From NCBI GenBank assembly GCA_002066995.1, contig MWTC01000047.1, positions 1-54,985 on the forward strand: a stretch of 54,985 nt of DNA, in the 5' to 3' direction. A model generated the notes under the pieces. That model did not search any database and was not told the DNA's origin. It saw nothing but the letters and a program-made list of their open reading frames with translations. The translations under genes and the position numbers were made by a program. Position 1 is the stretch's first letter. Each line of letters opens with the position of its first letter. The stretch is from Sphingobacteriales bacterium UTBCD1. GTDB lineage: Bacteria > Bacteroidota > Bacteroidia > Chitinophagales > Chitinophagaceae. This document shows positions 15,818-23,850 of this stretch, piece after piece.

Positions 15818-18800
15818 TTAAAATGTTATATTAATATTTATTCCATATCTCTTTGTACTCGGAGCTGCGCTTACATCTACTCCCTGCACAGACGATGTAC
15901 CCGTTGAGCCTACCTCCGGATCAAAATGTATGTATTTCGGAGTATTGGGGGCAAGGAACCAGAGATTCCGGCCACTCAATGAAACATTGATGCCGGAGAA
16001 TTTAAGCCTCTTTACAATATTTACCGGCAAATCATAACCCAGTGTAAGTTCACGGAGTCTGAATACGGTGCCATCATAAACATTAAACTCATCGGATGAA
16101 TTAATAGCAAAAGAAGTTACATTGGCATAACCGGCCTGGAAGAAAAGATCATTTACGCTTATCTTAGTCTGGTTAGGAACTGTTTTACCCCCCACAAGCA
16201 TAGGCGTAAAGTGGTTTTGTCCATCGGATCCCGGTGTTGCAACGGTATTTCCATACACGCCCTGAATGACTACATTGTGTTCCCTGTCTTTAGTATCTGC
16301 TGTAACTCCTCTTCCCAAAAGATCTGTAATTGATTCCGAATAAAACATTCCACCTTTAGTGATATCGAAGAGAGCGTTAATAGTAAAGTTTTTAATCTTA
16401 AGATTATTAGTAATCCCCAGTTTATATTTTGGATTAGGATCACCAAGATATTGTTCATTCGGGTCTTCCATTGCCCATCCTGAATTGGGATCAATCAGCA
16501 ATTGACCATCATCAGTTCTTGCTGCTTTAAAACCTCTCAGGTAACCGAAAGCCATACCTGGTTCAAGGTAACTCAATCCACCAATAAATATCCTTTCCAA
16601 ACCCTCAACGAGTTTTACCGTAGTGTTTTTGTTATGGGTAAAAGCCCCGCGAACAGTCCACTCAATGTTTTTAGTCATTACCGGCTTAACGCTTAAACCG
16701 ATCTCCCATCCTGTATTACGAATTTCTCCAATATTTGTATAATACCCTGTATAACCAGTTGTCACCGGTACGTCTACAGCATAAATAAGGTTTGTGGTTC
16801 TTTTATCGTACCATGTGATTTCTGCGTTTACTCTGTTTTTGAAAAGCTGGAAATCTGTACCTGCTTCCAATTCATGAGTGAACTCAGGAGTAAGATTAGG
16901 GTCATAAGTCGTAGAACCTCTCAAGGCTCTTGGTTGACCAAGGAAAGTTGTTGTAAGCAAACCAAAAACGTCTTGCCCGTTCTGTGGATTTGCATCATTA
17001 CCCACTTTTGCATAACCAATCCTGATTTTTCCATAACTTAACCAGTTGGACCGTATCTTCAATGCATCTGTCCATACCAGAGACCCGGAAACACCAGGAT
17101 AAAAATACTTTGCATTTTTATAGGGCAAAGTTGACGTAAGGTCTTCCCTTCCCGCAATATTCAAGAAAGCGAAGTTTTTATAACCAAGCGTAGCATCGCC
17201 AAATACACCAACCAGTCTTCTGTAGTTTTTACTGTCAGCATTAAAGATCTGTTTGCTGGTATTACGCAGGTTATATATCCCCGGCACAGTAAAGTTTGCA
17301 CCATACATTTGTTGATATCTTGAGCTAATTTGATCTAAACTATTGCCCACTTTAAAATCCAGTGTAAAGTTTTTACCGATTTTCGGATTAAACGAAGCTA
17401 CAAGAGTAGATTGTAATTCCTGGCTTTGATAAACTGTCTCCGTAATGTTACCGGCAAGATTGTCAGCACTTCCATAAGTTGTTTTATCAATTATAGCATC
17501 ACGGAATAATGAGTAATTATTTACACCGAAAGTGTAGCTGACAGAAGCCCAGTTATTAAACTTATAATTTGCCCGTACATTCGTTACAATACGATCATCA
17601 TTTGTGGTGATCACGTTATGGGTTGTGGCCCAAACAGGATTTGTGTATTGGCCTGTGTTAAAACCAATTTGTTTTCCGGTTCTGTCGGTAGAGGGCCATC
17701 CTGCAATATCCCAGTTACGGGCCTGCACAAAAGTCCGGCCCAATTCAGTAACAAAAGATTGTTTGGCGCCAAAATAACCACCGACTTGTTTTGAGTGTGC
17801 ATAAGAAATATTTCCTCCTAAGGTTAATTTTCCAAGGTTGGTCTGACCTCCCACACTGATGTTATTTTTAATATAGGAGCTATTGGGAATATATCCGGTC
17901 TGATACACATTTGAGAGTGTAGCATTAAACCTTGTATTGCCTTCACCACCATTAAAGTTTACAGAATTTTCTGCCAAATGACCCGTTGTAAACAGTTTGG
18001 CCACATTATCAGGTACAGCTTTATAAGCAATCATCTTATTAGGGAATAGTTCAGGATAAGCATTAAACATATCTGCCCATGTAGTAGCCGGAATTGAATC
18101 TATCCCTGAAGATGAGGAACGAATAACATTACCCCCGGCATCATAGATAACTCCTTTGCCAAATCTGGCTCCCCACGAACCATTTGATGATTGAGTCCTC
18201 ATTTCCGCACCTGCACCGTATAAATTCTGAAATTCGGGCATGCTGGAAATGTTTTCGAAACTGTATCCTGATCTGTAGCTCACATTAAGCGGCTTAGGCC
18301 CTTTTCGTGCGGTTCCTGATTTTGTTGTTATTACTACTACACCGTTTGAAGCTCGTGAGCCATACAAAGATGCGGCCGCAGCTCCTTTTAAAATATCTAT
18401 AGATTCAATATCATTTACATCCAAATCCTGCAAGCTGGTACCTACGGCACCACCGGCAGAGAATTGGCTGCCAGCTCCCACAGATTCATTGCTATAAGGA
18501 ACTCCATCCACCACAATCAGTGGTTGAGTGGATAATCCAATGGAAGACACCCCCCTGATCTGGATACGGGTAGCTGCACCAGGTGTTCCCTGTCCTATCC
18601 GGATATCCACACCGGGAACCTTCCCTTGAATATCTTTAAGTAAATCTGGTTCTGACTTAGAAACAACTGCGGCCGGATCTACTTTAGATACAGCATACCC
18701 CACTGCCCTTTCAGCACGTTTGATACCCAAAGCTGTCGTTACCACTACTTCCTGTAAACTCGTAGCTGAATTTGCCAGCACAATTGTTCCAAGATCGGGA

Positions 18801-19054
18801 GCCGAAGCTTTTACGGTAATTGGTGTAAAGCCTGCAGATGTAATAGTAAGGCTGGCACTTTCAGACACCTTAATTACAAAGTATCCGTTATCGTCAGCTG
18901 TTGTTGCATTTTTAGTACCTGTTTCAGTTATCGTTGCAAAAGGAACAGGATCTCCTTTTGCATCCTTTACAATACCCTTTACAGTTTTTGTTTGTGCAAA
19001 TGCTAATGTACAAAGCAGCATAAACACCGAAAGGAGAGATGTAATTTTTCTCAT
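15818..19054 (-). CDS. SusC/RagA-like TonB-linked outer-membrane transporter
   Basis: The 1078-residue protein has a signal peptide (ending LAFAQ), a carboxypeptidase-regulatory-like domain (KTVKGIVKDAKGDPVPFATI), a TonB-box-like LQEVVVTTALG, the plug domain with VPGVDIRIGQG, and IESIDILKGAAAASLYGSRA with NGVVVITTKSG. A beta-barrel follows, ending in a C-terminal aromatic residue (INITF). These are the hallmarks of the SusC family, which imports oligosaccharides or peptides with TonB energy. It heads the operon susC-susD-lipoprotein. No sigma/anti-sigma pair or two-component regulator is next to it. Confidence 0.95.
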   Translation of the reverse strand: MRKITSLLSVFMLLCTLAFAQTKTVKGIVKDAKGDPVPFATITETGTKNATTADDNGYFVIKVSESASLTITSAGFTPITVKASAPDLGTIVLANSATSLQEVVVTTALGIKRAERAVGYAVSKVDPAAVVSKSEPDLLKDIQGKVPGVDIRIGQGTPGAATRIQIRGVSSIGLSTQPLIVVDGVPYSNESVGAGSQFSAGGAVGTSLQDLDVNDIESIDILKGAAAASLYGSRASNGVVVITTKSGTARKGPKPLNVSYRSGYSFENISSMPEFQNLYGAGAEMRTQSSNGSWGARFGKGVIYDAGGNVIRSSSSGIDSIPATTWADMFNAYPELFPNKMIAYKAVPDNVAKLFTTGHLAENSVNFNGGEGNTRFNATLSNVYQTGYIPNSSYIKNNISVGGQTNLGKLTLGGNISYAHSKQVGGYFGAKQSFVTELGRTFVQARNWDIAGWPSTDRTGKQIGFNTGQYTNPVWATTHNVITTNDDRIVTNVRANYKFNNWASVSYTFGVNNYSLFRDAIIDKTTYGSADNLAGNITETVYQSQELQSTLVASFNPKIGKNFTLDFKVGNSLDQISSRYQQMYGANFTVPGIYNLRNTSKQIFNADSKNYRRLVGVFGDATLGYKNFAFLNIAGREDLTSTLPYKNAKYFYPGVSGSLVWTDALKIRSNWLSYGKIRIGYAKVGNDANPQNGQDVFGLLTTTFLGQPRALRGSTTYDPNLTPEFTHELEAGTDFQLFKNRVNAEITWYDKRTTNLIYAVDVPVTTGYTGYYTNIGEIRNTGWEIGLSVKPVMTKNIEWTVRGAFTHNKNTTVKLVEGLERIFIGGLSYLEPGMAFGYLRGFKAARTDDGQLLIDPNSGWAMEDPNEQYLGDPNPKYKLGITNNLKIKNFTINALFDITKGGMFYSESITDLLGRGVTADTKDREHNVVIQGVYGNTVATPGSDGQNHFTPMLVGGKTVPNQTKISVNDLFFQAGYANVTSFAINSSDEFNVYDGTVFRLRELTLGYDLPVNIVKRLKFSGINVSLSGRNLWFLAPNTPKYIHFDPEVGSTGTSSVQGVDVSAAPSTKRYGININITF

Positions 19055-19228
19055 GTAGCGTTAGTTTTAAAAATTAAACAGTTAAATTAACCGATAAATC
19101 ATCCAACTTACAGGATAAGGTTCAGACATTAAGGCACTTTAATCCATCAAAATGCTGCGGCAAAATAAAGAATTTTTTAACACTATATTAAAAAACGTGA
19201 AAATAATGTTAACCAACTTTGAAACAGA

Positions 19229-21271
19229 TCAATTTAAAAAAATTCTTGATTCAATCTTTATTTCACTCTTCCTGTCACGATAAATTTTATCCAACCCTGT
19301 TCCGATTGAAGATACTCCGGGATATATAGTTTGTGCCCAACGCATCCAGATAGATGTTCTTTTACTAATATCATAGTTAAAATTTATGTAATAGCGATAC
19401 CCTTTTCCATAAAACAGCGGGATGGAATAACTATACAATACATCATTTTCATACGCATAAAGCCTGGAATTATATCCTTCAGTTTCAAAATACTGAAGCC
19501 GGATATTTGCAGTGATTGGTTTCAGCAAAGATTTCCAGATAAAATCAAAAAAGGTTAAAAAACCGTTTTCTTTTCCGGGGCCTCTTTTGTCATACCACAA
19601 TAGTTCTACACGGCTCCTCAGCGTGACCACAGAGTTCACTTTATAACTGATTTGTGTACGCAAACTTTGTTTGGGAAAAAAAACCAGGAAATTGGTAACA
19701 GTAGTATTATCCGGTTGGTTTCCCTGCCTGGTCTTTACCCTGAATCTGGTGTACAATTCCACCTGCTTTCCCGGGATAAAAGTGAACTGAGCTAAAAAAT
19801 CTTTTCCATAGCTCGGTGCATCCGCCAGGTATTTCAACCAGGGAAATCTATAAAGATCCCCGTAAGCATCCAAACGTATATAGGAAGTTGGACGTATGCT
19901 GATGCCTGCATACAAGCCATTTTCATCTGTTGGATAAGTATTTTCAGTAAAGGCATTCCCGTTGATGGACTGATAGCCCGGGCTGATGGAACGATGAACA
20001 ATGGAGAGATCAACCCTGCGATCAGCACTGATCAGCATACCGTTTACCATCGCTTTATTCAAATTTTTATCTACAGCAGCTTCACCAAAAAAATGAAAAT
20101 TCCTGTATGTATAGCCGTAATCAATACTCAAATTGCCCCAATTATTTCCATTTATAGCATAGATATTATAAAGTTCTGCCCTTTTTTGAAGCGGAATTGA
20201 AAAATGATAATAAATCCCATTGATGCCCACATGCCAGCTATCATTCCGGTAAGTCAGATTTCCTCCGAAAGAAGTTTGCGTAAGATTATTCCGGTCTTGT
20301 ATCTCCGAAAGAGTACGGTTGTACCCGCTCATAAGGAAAGAAGTAAAGAAACCATAGTTGTCAATTGTATCCGCAACAAAATTGGCGCTGATCTTCCTCA
20401 TTGATACGAATGCAGTTATTTCAAATTTCTTTTTCCGGATGGTGATTCCGGCACCACGATGAAAATTATATTCTCCTGCGGAGTTGTAAGGCTTCAGTAT
20501 TGCTGACTGACGTTTTACTCCCATCACATCCGCACTTTTTCCATAAGCAAGGCTCTGCCATTGTATCAGGCCCTGTCCCATATTCACTGTGAAATCTCCC
20601 AGCGCAAGCGATTGGACAGTCCCAATCTTCCTGGCAAAAAAATGAAAAGAATAAAAATCAAACCCAAGATTTTGTGCACCCCGGAAAAATTGTTCCCCTG
20701 CATCTTTATCTCCTAAAAATCCATATTGTAACATATTCCTGTATGAATAACGATATCGGAAAAAAAATCTCTGCGCACTTCCCAGGTATCTTGTGCCGGG
20801 AGCTGACCGGTCAAAACCTGCAGAACGCTCTATGACCTGAGAATAACGAAGTAAAACATTATGATCACCTCCCTGGAGCCTTGCACGGATGCTTTGTACT
20901 ACCGGTACAGGAGATGAGATGGTAACAAAAGGCAGAAGTTTTCTTATGGTAAATATATCCCAGGACGGTACTGATTGCAATTCATAAATGCTCACTAATT
21001 TTCCTAACAGCTTTCTGTACGATAACAGGTTGACGATCTGAAGATCAGTCAGTATTTTCAGTTCTCTTAATTCGTTTTCTCCGGCAGAATTCAGGTTGAC
21101 AGGGTTTTTTCTGAACTGATCCAGTTCCTGCAAATATGAATCATCTTCCGTTTCTGCCTGGTCTGCATCTGCCAGGTTTTCCATCTTCTGCTCCGTGATC
21201 TGTTGCATATCCTGCGCCCTGATTAATGAAAGTGGCAAGAAGATCAATAATATGACGATTACCTTTTTCAA
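19229..21271 (-). CDS. Helix-hairpin-helix N-domain plus outer-membrane beta-barrel protein
   Basis: The 680-residue protein starts with a signal peptide (VILLIFLPLSLIRAQ). Residues about 45-120 form ComEA-like helix-hairpin-helix repeats (NPVNLNSAGENELRELKIL, LLSYRKLLGKLVSIYELQSV). The remaining about 550 residues are rich in alternating, aromatic-ended strands (FFFRYRYSYRNMLQYGF, YRYYINFNYDISKRTSIWMRW), as in an outer-membrane barrel. Proteins of this layout recur in Bacteroidota with no known function. The HhH part suggests nucleic-acid contact, or simply a protein-protein module in the periplasm. Its start overlaps the stop of the upstream barrel gene (ATGA, 21268-21271), implying coupled translation. 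Confidence 0.75.
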   Translation of the reverse strand: MKKVIVILLIFLPLSLIRAQDMQQITEQKMENLADADQAETEDDSYLQELDQFRKNPVNLNSAGENELRELKILTDLQIVNLLSYRKLLGKLVSIYELQSVPSWDIFTIRKLLPFVTISSPVPVVQSIRARLQGGDHNVLLRYSQVIERSAGFDRSAPGTRYLGSAQRFFFRYRYSYRNMLQYGFLGDKDAGEQFFRGAQNLGFDFYSFHFFARKIGTVQSLALGDFTVNMGQGLIQWQSLAYGKSADVMGVKRQSAILKPYNSAGEYNFHRGAGITIRKKKFEITAFVSMRKISANFVADTIDNYGFFTSFLMSGYNRTLSEIQDRNNLTQTSFGGNLTYRNDSWHVGINGIYYHFSIPLQKRAELYNIYAINGNNWGNLSIDYGYTYRNFHFFGEAAVDKNLNKAMVNGMLISADRRVDLSIVHRSISPGYQSINGNAFTENTYPTDENGLYAGISIRPTSYIRLDAYGDLYRFPWLKYLADAPSYGKDFLAQFTFIPGKQVELYTRFRVKTRQGNQPDNTTVTNFLVFFPKQSLRTQISYKVNSVVTLRSRVELLWYDKRGPGKENGFLTFFDFIWKSLLKPITANIRLQYFETEGYNSRLYAYENDVLYSYSIPLFYGKGYRYYINFNYDISKRTSIWMRWAQTIYPGVSSIGTGLDKIYRDRKSEIKIESRIFLN

Positions 21272-22098
21272 TTTTGTTTCTGATTAAAATTGAAAATAAT
21301 CAGTAATCCCGGACTCAGACCTAACTGTGGATGAAAAGAGGTCATTACATCAACCCGGAAAGTTTTCCAGGTCATTCCAATGCCGGCCCATACTGCAGAT
21401 GTTGCAGTTTCCAATCCGATTCTCGTTAATAACTGAGGAAGCAATTTGTATTGTATCCCTGTATTGACATTTACCGGCTGATCTTCTTCTTTAACAATTT
21501 CAGCGCCGAAGAAAAATTTTTCTGATGCATCATATCCCAAACCAAAGCTGTAAACAGCAGGCAGCTTTTCCTGCTGATCTTTTCCAAACTTTCCACCTAC
21601 CGGGTTATTGGCATGAATACCAAGATGGACCTGCTCCGAAATATGAAACACGGTTCCCATCTCAAAACTGACTGCTGATGAACCTCCATACCCGGAAATC
21701 CGAATTGCATTATAATTGAACTGTGCGCCAATGTCCACCTTATCTCCCAACATTCTCCCATAAGCCAGCCCGATCTGCGTTTCATTGTAATCCGAAAATC
21801 CAAAATACCTGGTTTTGAGTCCGAAATTTCCCGATGTAGTCGGCAATGCAAATGCGGCGATGTAATTATTAAGTGATTGGAGCATAAATCTTCTTTCACC
21901 ATAGATTCCGGCTGTTGCAGTTTTTACCTGCGCCAGAGCTGCCTGGTTGGATGTAAAAGAAAAAATATCCTGGTGCCTTCCGCTATATGTTCCGAGGCCG
22001 ATATAAGGTGCTGCCACTGGCTTTCGGATGACCTGGGCATCTGAAAAAAGTATTGCAGAAAAAAGCAAAGTTCCTGTAAGGGTAAATCTTCTTTTCAA
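21268..22098 (-). CDS. FadL/PorV-like outer-membrane barrel protein
   Basis: The protein reads as a short outer-membrane barrel: signal peptide ([21 protein letters not shown]), [24 protein letters not shown] at the start of the mature form, then repeated amphipathic strands to [10 protein letters not shown]. It resembles the PorV/PorQ-FadL type but I cannot name the family member. I place the start at the TTG at 22098 (276 aa). The longer ATG frame to 22206 lies upstream of the promoter (22116-22145) and overlaps folD's first codons. The signal peptide also begins exactly at the TTG. It is cotranscribed with the HhH-barrel gene that follows (4-bp overlap). Confidence 0.72.
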   Translation of the reverse strand: MKRRFTLTGTLLFSAILFSDAQVIRKPVAAPYIGLGTYSGRHQDIFSFTSNQAALAQVKTATAGIYGERRFMLQSLNNYIAAFALPTTSGNFGLKTRYFGFSDYNETQIGLAYGRMLGDKVDIGAQFNYNAIRISGYGGSSAVSFEMGTVFHISEQVHLGIHANNPVGGKFGKDQQEKLPAVYSFGLGYDASEKFFFGAEIVKEEDQPVNVNTGIQYKLLPQLLTRIGLETATSAVWAGIGMTWKTFRVDVMTSFHPQLGLSPGLLIIFNFNQKQN

Positions 22099-22115
22099 CG
22101 GATAAAATTTTTTAT

Positions 22116-22145
22116 GAAAGTTACAGGTATGCTGGTAAGAAACAA
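22116..22145 (-). promoter_or_regulatory. Promoter of the barrel / HhH-barrel operon
   Basis: On the minus strand TTG (22143-22145), 19 bases, then TAACTTTC (22116-22123), one mismatch from TAnnTTTG. Transcription would begin about 22110, downstream of the ATGs at 22206, 22176 and 22161, which supports the TTG start at 22098. Confidence 0.6.
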
Positions 22146-22164
22146 AATAAAACGGAACCATCGG

Positions 22165-22196
22165 TTTGGCACACATGGCAACGCCTCGTACCTTTG
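22165..22196 (+). promoter_or_regulatory. Promoter of folD
   Basis: TTTG (22165-22168), 20 bases, then TACCTTTG (22189-22196): an exact match to the Bacteroidota -33/-7 consensus. The ATG of folD begins 4 bases later, at 22201. The mRNA should therefore be leaderless or nearly so. Confidence 0.75.
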
Positions 22197-22200
22197 CACT

Positions 22201-23076
22201 ATGCAAATTTTAGACGGAAAAAAAGCAGCCCAGGCAATAAAAGATGATCTGAAAATAGATGTGGCTCAAATGGTTATTGAAGGGAAAAAAGCACCCCATC
22301 TTGTTGCTATACTGGTAGGGAACAACGGAGCCAGTGAAACTTATGTAGCCAGTAAAGTGAAAGCATGCGAAGAGGTGGGCTTTAAATCCACACTGATCCG
22401 TTTTGAAGAAACGGTTTATAAGATCAGGCTGCTTGAAGAAATTGAAAAACTCAATAATGACCCCGATGTGGATGGCATTTTAGTACAACTTCCTTTGCCC
22501 AAGCATATTTCTAACGAAGATGTTATAAATGCGATTCACCCTGATAAAGATGTAGATGGATTTCACCCGGTGAATGCGGGAAAAATGATGCAGGGGCTGC
22601 CCGCATTTGTTCCGGCTACCCCATTTGGTATTATGTTGCTGCTGAAGCATTATAAAATTGAAACAAATGGTAAGCATGCAGTAGTAATCGGCAGGAGCAA
22701 TATTGTCGGAAGGCCTGTAAGTATTTTACTCAGCAGCAATTCAAATCCCGGAAACTGCACTGTAACCATTTGCCATTCACATACTCAAAACCTGAAAGAG
22801 ATATGTTTCGAGGCCGATATTATTGTAGCCGCTCTCGGAAAACCTGAAACAGTCACCGCCGATATGGTAAAAGATGGCGCTGTAGTGATTGATGTAGGAA
22901 TTACCAGAGTGCCGGATGCAACAAAAAAATCAGGGTTCAGACTGAAGGGCGATGTCCACTATGAAATGGTAGCACCAAAATGTTCCTGGATCACACCGGT
23001 GCCCGGAGGAGTCGGACCCATGACTATAGCTGCTTTATTGAAAAACACTTTTTATTCCTGCACAACGAAGAACTAA
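22201..23076 (+). CDS. folD: Bifunctional methylenetetrahydrofolate dehydrogenase/cyclohydrolase
   Basis: FolD interconverts methylene-, methenyl- and formyl-tetrahydrofolate for one-carbon supply. The sequence has [36 protein letters not shown] (substrate-binding Tyr and Lys), [39 protein letters not shown] (NADP-binding) and [14 protein letters not shown]. At 291 aa the length is normal. The ATG at 22201 is chosen because homology begins there and the promoter -7 box ends at 22196. The longer frame from 22114 would include the promoter. Confidence 0.96.
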   Translation: MQILDGKKAAQAIKDDLKIDVAQMVIEGKKAPHLVAILVGNNGASETYVASKVKACEEVGFKSTLIRFEETVYKIRLLEEIEKLNNDPDVDGILVQLPLPKHISNEDVINAIHPDKDVDGFHPVNAGKMMQGLPAFVPATPFGIMLLLKHYKIETNGKHAVVIGRSNIVGRPVSILLSSNSNPGNCTVTICHSHTQNLKEICFEADIIVAALGKPETVTADMVKDGAVVIDVGITRVPDATKKSGFRLKGDVHYEMVAPKCSWITPVPGGVGPMTIAALLKNTFYSCTTKN

Positions 23077-23134
23077 AAAGTCTGATTTTTTAATGAATAG
23101 ATAGTTCCATTGTCGCCCATCAAACAACAAAGCA

Positions 23135-23779
23135 ATGAAACAATACGAAGTACAGATGGCCAGCTACAAGAAACATAAAATTACCAGCATTCCCGTCATG
23201 GAACATTTCTACACGCTGCAGGGTGAAGGATTCCACCAGGGAAAAGCAGCCTATTTCATACGTCTTGCCGGGTGTGACGTGGGTTGTGTGTGGTGCGATG
23301 TAAAGGAAAGCTGGGATGCATCAGTACATGAAAAAATCAAAATTGAAAATTTAATATTAAAAATTAAAGAAACACCTGCTAAGATTGTAGTAATTACCGG
23401 CGGCGAACCGTCAATATATGATCTTACAGAATGGACAAAAGAATTAAAACAATCGGGGTTTAATACTCATCTTGAAACTTCAGGGGCTCATCCGTTGAGC
23501 GGCAGTTGGGATTGGGTCTGCGTTTCTCCCAAAAAATTCAAAGCACCCCTGCCGGAAGTCCTGCCGGAAGCAAACGAATTAAAAATAATCATCTTTAACA
23601 AATCAGATTTTAACTGGGCAGAAAAATATGCAGCACTCGTATCCCCCGCATGCAAACTTTTTTTACAACCCGAATGGAGCAAAGCTCCCGTTATAACTCC
23701 CCTGATCATTGATTATATTAAAAAAAATCCAAAATGGGAATTGAGCTTGCAGATCCATAAGTATATCAATGTTCCCTGA
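23135..23779 (+). CDS. queE: 7-carboxy-7-deazaguanine synthase (radical SAM)
   Basis: QueE converts 6-carboxytetrahydropterin to 7-carboxy-7-deazaguanine in queuosine synthesis. The radical-SAM cluster motif CDVGCVWC (Cys47, Cys51, Cys54; CxxxCxxC) follows LQGEGFHQGKAAYFIRL. The TGGEPS motif is near residue 90, and LETSGAHPL and WVCVSPKKF match QueE. The length (214 aa) suits the family. It needs the product of a QueD enzyme, and two candidates lie at 52604-53476. It follows folD by 58 bases with no evident promoter, so it may be cotranscribed. An internal ATG (residue 8) is another possible start. Confidence 0.9.
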   Translation: MKQYEVQMASYKKHKITSIPVMEHFYTLQGEGFHQGKAAYFIRLAGCDVGCVWCDVKESWDASVHEKIKIENLILKIKETPAKIVVITGGEPSIYDLTEWTKELKQSGFNTHLETSGAHPLSGSWDWVCVSPKKFKAPLPEVLPEANELKIIIFNKSDFNWAEKYAALVSPACKLFLQPEWSKAPVITPLIIDYIKKNPKWELSLQIHKYINVP

Positions 23780-23850
23780 AACCGGACCACTTATCTTTGT
23801 AATAATTTCTGAAGTAATCCGTTTTAATAATTCCTGTCTAATTTCATGCT

